In this document: in pieces, positions 37,301-49,067 of the stretch | How the letters are laid out: each line of letters starts with the position of its first letter | Numbering within the stretch: position 1 is the first letter of the stretch | DNA from: Chitinophagales bacterium | GTDB taxonomy: Bacteria > Bacteroidota > Bacteroidia > Chitinophagales > Chitinophagaceae | Assembly (NCBI GenBank): GCA_017303855.1 | Contig: JAFLBL010000008.1 | Coordinates: 62,001 to 126,000, forward strand | Reading direction: 5' to 3' | DNA: 64,000 bases | Program-made: the position numbers and the translations under genes | Notes under the pieces: generated by a model | Told to the model about the DNA's origin: nothing | What the model saw: the letters and a program-made list of their open reading frames with translations, nothing else | Databases searched by the model: none

Positions 37301-37361
37301 GACCAACAACTATCCGATCACCCGCCAGGTAGTATTCGGTGTGAATGTAACCCTTCGTTAA
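34326..37361 (+). CDS. SusC-family TonB-dependent outer-membrane transporter (SusC1)
   Basis: A 1011-residue outer-membrane barrel that imports oligosaccharides with its SusD partner, powered by TonB. A signal sequence (about 30-46, LLLALSLPFFAAAQ) follows a short basic N-terminal extension. A carboxypeptidase-regulatory-like domain (about 48-130, FSGVVTDSESGEPVVGATVSLKG) precedes the TonB-box region NEVVVVGYGSKK. The plug (VLVRGQNSLTGGTGPFLVVDGVPF, ASIEILKDASATAIYG) and long barrel follow. It lacks the N-terminal STN domain, in line with control by the HTCS upstream rather than by an anti-sigma factor. SusD1 begins 24 bases downstream. Confidence 0.95.
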   Translation: MTKQNCLQFRNNFRELSTFSGIRRTANRTLMVLLLALSLPFFAAAQEKIFSGVVTDSESGEPVVGATVSLKGKTIAVITNAQGVFRLKGTEGDQLEVSSVGYQTLQLNAVAGEEIQVKLKVLNKQLNEVVVVGYGSKKRSDVTGSVASVPKTRLEKLPVTNVLHAIEGSVAGVNITQFSSVPGSSANVLVRGQNSLTGGTGPFLVVDGVPFSKTGSVTNDINPNDIASIEILKDASATAIYGVNGANGVILITTKRGASGKPVIRYNGYVGFDNIHQTMTPLSPAEYVQKYADWWKQTYPTTTQGNVLPNAYEIANYNAGKATDWLSEVTQQGIMQDHNLSISGGNKEVKYYISGDYLKQKGAVQGYSYARANLRANLDVNITDFLSMGTSLFFNNNNYGGGRSNFYLAAAMSPYGTLRNAAGAYEIYPMNPELLYKNPMLGLYTDREDKSSNLNGNVFAEVKFGGALKGLKYRLNTGYTYYTTRYGYYEGRNTGNTIGSGNVSSSETNSYVVENILTYTKDFGLHHLDFTGLYSGQQRKYFTMSASASNFINDELSFSNLGAGATQTAGSYRDKYNLASQMARVNYTYNSKYLLTLTARRDGSSVMGGNTDKYGLFPSFALGWNISREKFMDRFEFLNNLKLRVSYGKSGNEAINVYQTITTDATVRFPFNGAALTGVLASNLGNANLHWETSKTFNAGIDFAVLKNRINGSIDLYETNSEDLLLRRSLPVVTGYSFVWDNLGKTRNTGLEVMINTENVVTKDFKWNSILNFSSNKNRIVELYGDGKDDLGNRWYLGHPIGIIYDYKLVGVWQAGEDASAWDPGAKPGDLKFQDTNGDKKITSDDRMILGQTAPKWIGGFTNTFSYKNLTLSVFIQTVQGALKNNVALTYADEAGRMNIFKETGYWTAENKNNSRPALSYTNTRGYGYASDNSYTRIKDVSLSYTFAKPMLDKLKLGSLTCYVSGRNLYTFTKWIGWDPEHNYSFRGSGDWTNNYPITRQVVFGVNVTLR

Positions 37362-37385
37362 TTGCTCATTTTAAAAACAAGAACA

Positions 37386-39008
37386 ATGAAGAAAATAACT
37401 TATATACTGCTGCTGGCCGTGTCTGTTACACAGCTCTTCAGCGCCTGCAAAAAAAATTACCTGGATGAGGAACTGTACTCCAGCTACTCCCCGGTAACCC
37501 TCACCGATTCGCTCGGCTTTGAAGCCTCGGCGGTGGGATTATACAATCATCTCAGTACTTTTTTCAGTTACAGTGATCCGCAGGGATGGCCCAGTGTATG
37601 GCATGCGGGTACCGATATCGCCTTTGTACCACCCAGCCAGAAGCAGGGTATTGAAGTTCCCTACTATGATTACAATCAGCTGATCAATACGGATGGTGCC
37701 GCTTCGTTTACCTGGGGCTGGTCATACCGGATGATTAATAATGCCAATATCATTATTAAAAATGCGGAAGATCCCAATCTGACGGGCATGTCTGACGCCA
37801 ACAAGAAAAGCCTGAATGGTGAAGCGCGTTTCTTCAGGGCTTATGCGTATAATATCCTGGCCACTTGTTTTGGCGGCGTACCCATTCAACGTGAACCGCT
37901 GACACAACCCAAAACCGATTTTGTACGTGCGCCACTTGACAGTGTCAATAACCTGATCATTGAAGATTTGTTATATGCGGCCACGAATCTTCCGGAGCCC
38001 GGTGGTTTCGGCTCCCGGACCAATGCCAATGGCAAGCCCACCGCAAGAGCCAACAGATACCAGGCCATGCAACTGCTGGCTGAAGTGTATATCCGTGCCG
38101 GAAAACCCGCATTGGCGGAAGCACAATGTGACCTGATCATTAATAGTGGCAAGTTTGCATTACATACCACCCGTTACGGTATAAAATCGGCACAGGCGGG
38201 TGATCCGTTTAACGATATGTTCTGGTATGGCAATCAGCGTCGTTACCAGGGAAATAAAGAAGCGATTTGGGTGATGGAACAGGAGAACCCGGCTAATATC
38301 CCCGGTGGTATTACCAATAATCCGCAACAACGCCGTAACTGGGGTGCCGCCTATTATCAGATCTCCGGTATGAAACTTTGCGATTCACTCGGTGGCAGAG
38401 GTATTGCCCGGATGCGGCTTACCAACTGGGTGATTTATGACCTGTATGAGACCAATGATATGCGCAATTCCCAATACAACCTTCGCCGCAAATTTTATTA
38501 CAATAATCCCACTAGTGCCAACTACGGGCAACCGGTACCTTACACGGGAGCGGATACTGTTTTTAAAATTTGTCCGCATACTACCAAGTGGTATGAGTTC
38601 AATCCCAATGATGAGTTTGGTTTTGCCATGATTAAGGATTTCATGCTGATGCGGTTGGGCGAAACCTATTTGCTGAAAGCAGAAGCCCAGTTAAATCAAA
38701 GTAATCCCAACGGGGCGGCTACTACCATCAACGTGCTCAGAACAAGAGCCAATGCCAGCCAGGTTAGCGGATCACAGATCACGCTTGATTTTATTCTGGA
38801 TGAAAGAGCCCGTGAATTACTGGCCGAAGAAAACAGGCGAATGACCCTGATGCGTACCGGAAAGCTGGTAACACGTACTACCGCTTATAACACACAAACC
38901 ATAAACCCTGTACTGGGAATCAGCAGTAAGAACCTGTTACTGCCCATACCCCTGTCTGAAATCAACCTGAATAAAGACGCGGTACTGGAACAGAATCCCG
39001 GTTATTGA
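37386..39008 (+). CDS. SusD/RagB-family surface glycan-binding lipoprotein (SusD1)
   Basis: A 540-residue lipoprotein (MKKITYILLLAVSVTQLFSAC, lipobox FSAC). It contains the RagB/SusD C-terminal pattern (GFAMIKDFMLMRLGETYLLKAEAQLNQ, LDFILDERARELLAEENRRMTLMRTGKL, LLPIPLSEINLN). SusD caps the SusC pore and captures glycan at the cell surface. The ATG at 37386 is chosen over a TTG at 37362. It is the direct partner of SusC1, and a hairpin follows the gene. Confidence 0.95.
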   Translation: MKKITYILLLAVSVTQLFSACKKNYLDEELYSSYSPVTLTDSLGFEASAVGLYNHLSTFFSYSDPQGWPSVWHAGTDIAFVPPSQKQGIEVPYYDYNQLINTDGAASFTWGWSYRMINNANIIIKNAEDPNLTGMSDANKKSLNGEARFFRAYAYNILATCFGGVPIQREPLTQPKTDFVRAPLDSVNNLIIEDLLYAATNLPEPGGFGSRTNANGKPTARANRYQAMQLLAEVYIRAGKPALAEAQCDLIINSGKFALHTTRYGIKSAQAGDPFNDMFWYGNQRRYQGNKEAIWVMEQENPANIPGGITNNPQQRRNWGAAYYQISGMKLCDSLGGRGIARMRLTNWVIYDLYETNDMRNSQYNLRRKFYYNNPTSANYGQPVPYTGADTVFKICPHTTKWYEFNPNDEFGFAMIKDFMLMRLGETYLLKAEAQLNQSNPNGAATTINVLRTRANASQVSGSQITLDFILDERARELLAEENRRMTLMRTGKLVTRTTAYNTQTINPVLGISSKNLLLPIPLSEINLNKDAVLEQNPGY

Positions 39009-39032
39009 TTTTCTTAAGCAGCAAAGTCAGAA

Positions 39033-39060
39033 AAGGCCGGTTGCGCTGGCAGCCGGCCTT
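39033..39060 (+). terminator. hairpin after susD1, weak U tract
   Basis: A 12-bp stem with one G-T wobble (AAGGCCGGTTGC with GCAGCCGGCCTT) closes a 4-base loop. It is followed only by TT then CC on the plus strand. This may be an attenuator or mRNA-processing hairpin between the abundant susC/susD message and the downstream enzyme genes, rather than a full stop. Confidence 0.6.
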
Positions 39061-39128
39061 CCTGAAAACCGTAAATTTACAAGGAAAGAAAGGCCTGATT
39101 TACTGACCCCATTTATTACACTGTTTTG

Positions 39129-40442
39129 ATGCTTAAAGCGCCACTCATAGTATTCATCGGTTTACTTTTATCCTGCCTGGCTATTGCACAGCCCTCCGTT
39201 CCCCGGCATGTACAGCTGGTAAATGCAGGTCTGGCCTGGGCCGGTAATTCGGTAAATGCGGTGGTATTCCGGAAAAACGCACTGACCAGTCAGCATGGTA
39301 TCCAGTTTATCAGTTACTATGACAGTTCCGGTTTTGTGGTAATTGGAAAACGACAACTCACTGATAGTAACTGGGCACTTACCCGCACCCAATTCAAAGG
39401 GAAAGTAACGGATGCGCATCGAAGTATCAGTATTGCGCTGGATGGAGATGGATACCTGCATATGGCCTGGGATCATCATGGAAACCAGTTGCGGTATTGC
39501 AGGAGCCGGTCCCCGTACACAGCTGATATGGGTGATGAAACGTCCATGACCGGACAAAACGAAAAAAGTGTAACCTATCCGGAGTTTTATCGTTTGCCTG
39601 ATGGCCGGCTTTTGTTTTTTTACAGGGATGGCGGATCGGGCAGAGGGAATCTGCTTATCAATAAATATGATCCCGTAAGTAAAAAATGGGTGAGACTGCA
39701 GGAAAACCTGATTGATGGAGAAGGGAAACGAAACGCTTACTGGCAGGCTTGCGTGGATACGCACGGTATTATTCATGTATCATGGGTATGGAGAGAAAGT
39801 CCGGATGTGGCCAGCAATCATGATCTCTGTTATGCCGTATCAAAAGACGGGGGGCAGACCTGGGAGAAATCCACAGGTGAAAAGTATGTTGTACCTGTAA
39901 CGCAGGCAACAGCGGAAATCATTGCGCCGGTACTCCAACAGGCAGAGCTGATTAATCAGACATCCATGTTTGCAGACGGGAAAGGGGCTGTATATATTGC
40001 CGCTTACTGGAAGGGGAAAGGAAATATCCCGCAATATCAGCTGGTGTATAAGGCGAAGGGGAACTGGACCACCAATGATCTGGCTTTCCGTACCAAGGGA
40101 TTTACGTTGAGCGGTCAGGGTACCAAAAAAATTCCGGTGGCCAGGCCACAGGTGATTGGCTGGTCAAAGGGCAACCGTACGTATGTCGGTATAGTGTTCA
40201 GGGATGAAGAGAGAGGAGACCAGGTATCACTGGCCACTGCAAAAATCAAAAAGAAATTAAAATGGAGAATTTCGGATCTGCCGGGTGGTTCCACTGGAAA
40301 CTGGGAGCCTTCGTATGATACGGATCTCTGGAAAAAGGAACAGCGTTTGCACCTGTTTGTTCAGCCTGTAATACAGGCCGATGCTGAGGGCGTGGTGAAA
40401 ACCGCCCCCACGATGGTGAAAGTGCTGCAATGCATATTCTGA
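39129..40442 (+). CDS. BNR_4 repeat-containing secreted protein
   Basis: A 437-residue exported protein (signal peptide ending CLAIAQ) with a seven-bladed propeller of the BNR_4 family (HRSISIALDGDGYLHMAWDHHGNQLRY, FYRLPDGRLLFFYRDGGSGRGNLLINKYD, IHVSWVWRESPDVASNHDLCYAVSKDGGQTWE). Several uronic-acid-active lyases adopt this fold, including L-rhamnose-alpha-1,4-D-glucuronate lyases that cap arabinogalactan, but the residues needed for activity cannot be verified here. The gene has a TTG-ATG overlap (TTG at 39126); the ATG at 39129 is used. The GH105 start follows four bases after its stop, which supports joint action on uronic-acid linkages. Confidence 0.85.
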   Translation: MLKAPLIVFIGLLLSCLAIAQPSVPRHVQLVNAGLAWAGNSVNAVVFRKNALTSQHGIQFISYYDSSGFVVIGKRQLTDSNWALTRTQFKGKVTDAHRSISIALDGDGYLHMAWDHHGNQLRYCRSRSPYTADMGDETSMTGQNEKSVTYPEFYRLPDGRLLFFYRDGGSGRGNLLINKYDPVSKKWVRLQENLIDGEGKRNAYWQACVDTHGIIHVSWVWRESPDVASNHDLCYAVSKDGGQTWEKSTGEKYVVPVTQATAEIIAPVLQQAELINQTSMFADGKGAVYIAAYWKGKGNIPQYQLVYKAKGNWTTNDLAFRTKGFTLSGQGTKKIPVARPQVIGWSKGNRTYVGIVFRDEERGDQVSLATAKIKKKLKWRISDLPGGSTGNWEPSYDTDLWKKEQRLHLFVQPVIQADAEGVVKTAPTMVKVLQCIF

Positions 40443-40445
40443 GCC

Positions 40446-41594
40446 ATGCAAGAAAGAAATAATTATAGCGCCTCTATCATACTGCTGTTGGTTGTGTTTG
40501 GTTCCTGTTCGCCCGGCAGTAAATTACCCGGTACAGGTGAACAAAAGGCAACCGTATTAGCGACTATTCATACCGTAAATCAATACTGGCAAAACGGGCA
40601 CCCCGACCCGGGTATTTCCTTCTGGGATAATGCCGCTTATCATACCGGGAATATGGAAGCGTATAAACTGACCGGTACTGAAACCTACCTGAACTATTCA
40701 ACCGGCTGGGCGGAGAAGAATGCCTGGAAAGGGGCTACTGCTGTCAACCCGGCTGAATGGAAATACAGTTACGGGGAAACGCCACAGTATGTTTTGTTTG
40801 GCGACTGGCAGATTTGTTTTCAGACCTATATTGACCTGTATCACCTGAAACCCGAAGAGCGGAAAATTGCACGGGCAAAAGAAGTGATGGGGTACCAGGT
40901 AAAAACGGATAAGAATGATTACTGGTGGTGGGCGGATGGTTTATATATGGTGATGCCGGTGATGGTAAAAATGTATAAACTGACCGGCGACCCGGTTTAT
41001 CTGAATAAAATGCATGACTGGTTTATGTATGCAAACAGCATCATGTTCGACAGTACAGAACAATTGTATTACCGGGATGCAAAATATATCTATCCCAAGC
41101 ATAAAACAGCAGCCGGGAAAAAGGATTTCTGGGCACGCGGCAATGGATGGGTTTTTGCCGGCCTGGCAAAAGTATTACAGGAACTGCCGGTTACCGATCC
41201 GCACCGGGATGTATATGTAACAATATTTAAAAGTATGGCCCACAGCCTGAAAAATTATCAACAGGCAGAAGGCCACTGGACCCGCAGTTTACTGGATAAT
41301 TCCCAGGCACCCGGATATGAAACAAGTGGCACCGCATTTTTTACTTATGGCTATTTATGGGGAATTAATAACGGATATCTTGACCAGACTACCTTTCTTC
41401 CGGTTGCGGAGAAAGGATGGAACTATTTGTCCGCTATTGCTCTTCAGCCCGATGGAAAAATAGGTTATGTGCAGCCGATCGGGGAAAGGGCCATACAGGG
41501 GCAGGTGGTGGACAAAAACTCAACCGCTAATTTTGGGGTGGGGGCATTTCTGCTGGCAGCCTGTGAACGATACCGTTTCCTGGACCGGAAATAA
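40446..41594 (+). CDS. glycoside hydrolase family 105 (unsaturated uronyl hydrolase)
   Basis: A 382-residue (alpha/alpha)6 barrel protein with a likely lipoprotein signal (VFGSC). GH105 enzymes remove 4,5-unsaturated uronic acids left by polysaccharide lyases by hydrating the double bond. Visible family features are FWDNAAYHTGNMEAY, GDWQICFQTYIDLY, WWWADGLYMVMPVM (the Asp of WWADGLYM at about residue 162 is the usual catalytic residue), FWARGNGWVFAGLA and YETSGTAFFTYGYLWGI. It starts four bases after the BNR_4 gene and ends seven bases before galK. Confidence 0.92.
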   Translation: MQERNNYSASIILLLVVFGSCSPGSKLPGTGEQKATVLATIHTVNQYWQNGHPDPGISFWDNAAYHTGNMEAYKLTGTETYLNYSTGWAEKNAWKGATAVNPAEWKYSYGETPQYVLFGDWQICFQTYIDLYHLKPEERKIARAKEVMGYQVKTDKNDYWWWADGLYMVMPVMVKMYKLTGDPVYLNKMHDWFMYANSIMFDSTEQLYYRDAKYIYPKHKTAAGKKDFWARGNGWVFAGLAKVLQELPVTDPHRDVYVTIFKSMAHSLKNYQQAEGHWTRSLLDNSQAPGYETSGTAFFTYGYLWGINNGYLDQTTFLPVAEKGWNYLSAIALQPDGKIGYVQPIGERAIQGQVVDKNSTANFGVGAFLLAACERYRFLDRK

Positions 41595-41601
41595 CTCAGT
41601 T

Positions 41602-42786
41602 ATGAAAATCACGGAAAGCAATATGGCTGCCCGCTTTGTTGAATTATTCGGAAGCGAAACCGATCCACTCGTTGTACGCTCACCCGGTCGCGTGAATATT
41701 ATCGGTGAACATACGGATTATAACGAAGGGTTTGTATTGCCGGCTGCCATTGATAAAGCGGCCTGGGTGGCGGTTGCGCCTGTTCAGACGAATACGGTTA
41801 CCATATATGCGGCGGCTTATTCCGCATTTTTTGTGGCGGATCTGTCGGTGCTGGAGCCTGTGCGGGAACATTGGCCAAACTACGTGCTGGGTGTTGCCGA
41901 CCAATTGAAAAAATCCGGATTTGAACTAAGGGGATTTAATTTATTGCTGGATGGCGATGTGCCGATCGGCGCGGGTTTATCCTCCTCGGCGGCGGTGGAA
42001 TGTGCCACCCTTTTTGCGTTAAATGAAGTTTTCGGATTACAACTTACAAGAGGGGAAATGGCTCACCTGGCCCAGCAGGCTGAACATGCTTTTGCCGGAG
42101 TGAACTGCGGTGTCATGGATATGTTTACTTCCTTATTCGGAAAAAAGGACCATGTGATCAACCTGGATTGCCGGAGCCTGTTTTATGAATATGTGCCGTT
42201 GGATCTGAAAGGGTATAAAATAGTTTTATTAAATACGAATGTGCATCACCGTCTTTCCGCATCCGCTTATAATACCCGGCGCGAACAATGTGAGCAGGGG
42301 GTAGCCTGGGTAAAAGAACAGGTGCCGCATGTGGAGGCATTAAGAGATGTAACGGGCGTGATGCTGGAGCAATATGTGCTGCCACGGGATCCGCTGATTT
42401 ATCAGCGTTGCCGGTATGTGGTGGATGAAAATCACCGGTTATTACAGGCTTGCCGTGACCTGAAAAGGGGAGACTTAAGCGCGCTTGGAAAAAAAATGTT
42501 TGACACACATGACGGATTGAGTAAAATGTATGAAGTGAGTTGTACCGAACTTGATTTCCTGGTCGATTTTGTCAGGAATAACCCAGCCGTATTAGGCGCA
42601 AGGATGATGGGGGGCGGTTTCGGCGGTTGCACCATTAATATCATGCAGGAAGAGGCCATCGAAACCTTACTTGAAAGCCTTATTCCGGCGTATCAGCAGG
42701 CAACCGGCCTGTCACTGAGTTATTATATTGCCGCTGTGGAGAATGGTACCGGGTGTATGACAAAGCGGAAAACAGAAACGGCCTGA
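41602..42786 (+). CDS. galK: galactokinase
   Basis: A 394-residue cytoplasmic GHMP kinase that phosphorylates galactose at O1, the first step of the Leloir pathway. The three GHMP motifs are visible: RSPGRVNIIGEHTDYNEG near the N-terminus (galactokinase signature), PIGAGLSSSAAVE at about 126-138, and GARMMGGGFGGCT near 343. The ATG at 41602 follows the GH105 stop by seven bases; an upstream start at 41467 would overlap the GH105 gene by about 130 bases and is rejected. galT and galM are not in the window. Its place in this operon says galactose is a main product of the glycan being broken down. Confidence 0.95.
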   Translation: MKITESNMAARFVELFGSETDPLVVRSPGRVNIIGEHTDYNEGFVLPAAIDKAAWVAVAPVQTNTVTIYAAAYSAFFVADLSVLEPVREHWPNYVLGVADQLKKSGFELRGFNLLLDGDVPIGAGLSSSAAVECATLFALNEVFGLQLTRGEMAHLAQQAEHAFAGVNCGVMDMFTSLFGKKDHVINLDCRSLFYEYVPLDLKGYKIVLLNTNVHHRLSASAYNTRREQCEQGVAWVKEQVPHVEALRDVTGVMLEQYVLPRDPLIYQRCRYVVDENHRLLQACRDLKRGDLSALGKKMFDTHDGLSKMYEVSCTELDFLVDFVRNNPAVLGARMMGGGFGGCTINIMQEEAIETLLESLIPAYQQATGLSLSYYIAAVENGTGCMTKRKTETA

Positions 42787-42910
42787 CTGGTTGATGATCT
42801 GTACTAAAAAGTTCTTAAGCAAGTAAGCAGTCGTTATAGCTTTATAAGCAAGCATCCGCGTTGTGTCTACATCGTGGATAATTTTTTTAACTTTATTATT
42901 TTATCAATAG

Positions 42911-46057
<3,147 letters not shown>

Positions 46058-46066
46058 ATTAACCTT

Positions 46067-46918
46067 TTGAAAAACCTGCTTTTTGTTATGTCAATGCCGC
46101 TGCTGATGATGACGTATAGTCAGTCATCGGCAGCGGCTTCTCTTTTAAATACCCATGATACCAGTGGTTTCCGGTTGGTCTGGGCTGATGAGTTTAACAG
46201 GGATGGGCAACCGGATACGGCCAACTGGAACTTTGAGCATGGGTTTGTCCGCAATAATGAATTACAGTGGTATCAGCCGGAGAATGCTTTTTGTACAAGC
46301 GGGATGCTGGTGATCGAAGCCCGGAAAGAAAGCAGGCCGAACCCGGAATTTGTGATGGAAAGCCGGGAATGGAGAAAGCAGCGCGAAAAGATTGAGTATA
46401 CGTCATCCTGTTTGCATACCCGGGGTAAACAGAGCTGGTTATATGGACGTTTTGAATTACGGGCAAGAATTGATATCAGTCCGGGTTTGTGGCCCGCCTG
46501 GTGGACCCTGGGCATTAATCAACCCTGGCCGGGCAACGGGGAAATAGATATTATGGAATATTACCGCGGAAAACTGCTGGCCAATATAGCCTGCCTGGGA
46601 GCTGATAAAAAAGCGCAATGGTTCAGTCATACTTTTTCTACAGATTCTTTGGGTGCGGCAACATGGGCAGAGCAGTTTCATGTATGGCGGATGGACTGGA
46701 CGCCTTCGTTTATCGCATTGTATTGTGATGGTCAGTTGCTGAATAAGGTTGCGGTGGATTCACTGGTGAACAAAGACGGTTCAGGGTTTAATCCATTCCG
46801 GCAGCCGCATTATATGTTGCTGAACCTGGCTATCGGTGGAGATAATGGAGGAGACCCTTCGGGTACACTGTTTCCGAAACGGATGGAAGTGGATTATGTG
46901 CGGGTGTATGGGGAGTGA
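46067..46918 (+). CDS. glycoside hydrolase family 16 enzyme (first copy)
   Basis: A 283-residue exported jelly-roll enzyme. The catalytic motif EIDIME lies at about residues 159-164 and is followed by YYRG. RLVWADEFNRDGQPDTANWNFEHG and WLYGRFELRARIDISPGLWPAWWTLG are typical of the GH16_3 type. This group contains laminarinases and beta-1,3-galactanases, and the latter would fit a galactan substrate. The start is TTG at 46067, nine bases after the GH2 stop, followed by KNLLFVMSMPLL, a good signal peptide; the ATG at 46088 is an alternative that shortens it. Confidence 0.88.
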   Translation: MKNLLFVMSMPLLMMTYSQSSAAASLLNTHDTSGFRLVWADEFNRDGQPDTANWNFEHGFVRNNELQWYQPENAFCTSGMLVIEARKESRPNPEFVMESREWRKQREKIEYTSSCLHTRGKQSWLYGRFELRARIDISPGLWPAWWTLGINQPWPGNGEIDIMEYYRGKLLANIACLGADKKAQWFSHTFSTDSLGAATWAEQFHVWRMDWTPSFIALYCDGQLLNKVAVDSLVNKDGSGFNPFRQPHYMLLNLAIGGDNGGDPSGTLFPKRMEVDYVRVYGE

Positions 46919-46974
46919 TGAATGAAGAGTAGAGAGTGGGAGTGGAGATTGTTTTAATTAGTTGAATATTTAGT

Positions 46975-49032
46975 ATGAAAAAAAATGTAAGTGGATTGTT
47001 GATTTTTTTGTTGACTTTCCAGGGACTTAGCGCCCAGCCAGGATTGGTGCAGTCAGCCTCGTTTTCGAAGGAGGTGAGCGGACATACTGTTTTTAAAGTG
47101 GATCAGCCGGATTTTGTAAAGAGCCCTTATACCGGCGTAACAAGGAAGCATTGGAAAGAGGCGGCTTTATATTTATTGCAAGGAGCCTTCAGTTATGTAA
47201 AACGGATGGAAGATCCGATGCAGTTTCCAAAGCAACCGGGCAAATCTTATCCACGTACAGAAGGCCAGGTGGCTACGGAGAAGCTCGAAGGACTTTGCCG
47301 TACATTATTTATAGCGGCTCCTTTATTGAAAGAACAGCCGGATCTGGTAGTGAATAATATTAAGGTAGCCGATTATTATCGTTTCCATATACTGAAACTG
47401 CTTGATCCATCAAGTCCAACATATATAAAGCCACAAGCCAAAGGTGGTGGTCCCAACCAGATCCTGGTGGAGTTCGGTGCCTTGGCCGTGTCCATGTTTT
47501 ATATTCCGGAGATTCTTTTTGAACCGTTGACCCGGGAGCAAAAAGACGCGCTGGCAGCTACGATGATCAGTTATGGTGACGGGAAGACCGTGCCCTCCAA
47601 CTGGAAATTTTTTAACATTTTTGTACTGAGTTTCTTCAAATTACAGGGGTATCCGGTCAATGAAAAACTGCTTCAGGAATATCTTGATAAATCGCTTGAT
47701 CATTACCGGGGTAATGGCTGGTATAATGATAATCCCGCCTTTGATTATTACAGTATGTGGGCTTTTCAGATGTATGGGCCGGTATGGGCCGAGTATGTCG
47801 GTAAGAAATATTATCCCGAATATGCCGCAAAATTTATGCGGAATTTCAGCGAGGTAAAAGCAAATTATCCATATTTATTCGGTCGGGACGGTACGATGGT
47901 GATGTGGGGCCGCAGTATGACATACCGGATTGGTTCGGTGGCACCTCTTTCCCTGATGGGGCTGGAAAATGATCCGGCTACCAACTATGGCTGGATGCGG
48001 CGTATTTCTTCCGGTGTTTTACTTCAGTTTCTGCAACACCCTGAATTTTTAAAGGACAATGTGCCTACACTTGGTTTCTATGGAGCTTTTGAACCGGCTG
48101 TTCAGCCATACAGTTGCCGGGGCAGTGCATTCTGGATGGGAAAGGCTTTTGTGTCACTGATGCTGCCGGAGACAAACCCGTTCTGGTCGGCGGTGGAGAA
48201 TGAAGGAGCCTGGGAGAAAGAAATGAAAATTGGAAAAGTATATAATAAGTTTCAGGATAGTTCACATATCCTGATAACAGACTACCCCAATATTGGTGCA
48301 GCAGAAATACGGGCCTGGTGCCATGTAAAAGCAATCGGTGCCAATGAACCCTTCCGGGCCAGTGAGAACTATAACCGCTTGTCGTATAACAGCGCTTTTC
48401 CATGGCAGGCAGACAGTGCGGCAGGAGTAGTAGCCATGAATTATATTTTCCGCAATAAGAATAAAGAGTGGGAGCCGCTTCGTCTTTACGCGTTTAAAAA
48501 GTATGAGCAGGGAATTTATTACCGGGATGCCAGCGTGGAAACGCAGCCGGGAATCCGGTTACAGCTGGCCGATATCCCTTTGCCGGATGGCATACTCCGG
48601 GTTGACAGGATCAGTGCGGATACTGCTACTGAAATGCGGCTGGGACATTATGCATTACCTGATCTGAATGGTACGATGCGGAAAGAAATGCGTGTGGTTC
48701 AGGGGCACCAGGTACAGATAATTGATAATGGAGTCTACCAGTTAGCGATGGTAGCCGTGAATGAGTGGGACGAATTATATATAGCGGAGGCTACGGGTAT
48801 TCATCCCGAAGCCAGGAAGAGTGCCGTTATAAATGCAAGGGCGCTTACTTCCCCGGATACGAATCAGACAAAACTGTATATCAGTTTGCTTCTCTGGAAA
48901 AAATCCGGTGAAACCTGGTCAGATACGGAACTGATGGCGGTAAAGAAGTTTGCTTATGATCGTAAAACAGGTAAGCTGAATGTACAGATGAACAGACTGC
49001 CCGGCGTGCAGTCCGTATATCATGTTTTTTAA
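46975..49032 (+). CDS. DUF2264 protein (GH154-like, candidate beta-glucuronidase)
   Basis: A 685-residue exported protein (signal peptide ending LSAQ). The N-terminal 400 residues form the (alpha/alpha) toroid of DUF2264 (YTGVTRKHWKEAALYLLQGAFSYV, FGRDGTMVMWGRSMTYRIGSVAPLSLMGL). The C-terminal 250 residues are beta-rich. DUF2264 proteins are now placed in GH154, described as beta-glucuronidases; assigning that activity here is by family. It is the last gene of the plus-strand enzyme run and is convergent with the GH31 gene, with 35 bases between stops. Confidence 0.88.
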   Translation: MKKNVSGLLIFLLTFQGLSAQPGLVQSASFSKEVSGHTVFKVDQPDFVKSPYTGVTRKHWKEAALYLLQGAFSYVKRMEDPMQFPKQPGKSYPRTEGQVATEKLEGLCRTLFIAAPLLKEQPDLVVNNIKVADYYRFHILKLLDPSSPTYIKPQAKGGGPNQILVEFGALAVSMFYIPEILFEPLTREQKDALAATMISYGDGKTVPSNWKFFNIFVLSFFKLQGYPVNEKLLQEYLDKSLDHYRGNGWYNDNPAFDYYSMWAFQMYGPVWAEYVGKKYYPEYAAKFMRNFSEVKANYPYLFGRDGTMVMWGRSMTYRIGSVAPLSLMGLENDPATNYGWMRRISSGVLLQFLQHPEFLKDNVPTLGFYGAFEPAVQPYSCRGSAFWMGKAFVSLMLPETNPFWSAVENEGAWEKEMKIGKVYNKFQDSSHILITDYPNIGAAEIRAWCHVKAIGANEPFRASENYNRLSYNSAFPWQADSAAGVVAMNYIFRNKNKEWEPLRLYAFKKYEQGIYYRDASVETQPGIRLQLADIPLPDGILRVDRISADTATEMRLGHYALPDLNGTMRKEMRVVQGHQVQIIDNGVYQLAMVAVNEWDELYIAEATGIHPEARKSAVINARALTSPDTNQTKLYISLLLWKKSGETWSDTELMAVKKFAYDRKTGKLNVQMNRLPGVQSVYHVF

Positions 49033-49067
49033 AACCATAGTTCAGTACAGGTTATATCGGTCTCGAT

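Noticed and set aside
41467..41601. Upstream extension of galK
   Set aside because: Would overlap the GH105 gene by about 130 bases in another frame; the ATG at 41602 begins the known N-terminus.
46919..46974. GA-rich stretch (AGAGTAGAGAGTGGGAGTGGAG) before the DUF2264 gene as a regulatory repeat
   Set aside because: A short purine-rich spacer without clear repeat units or known motif.
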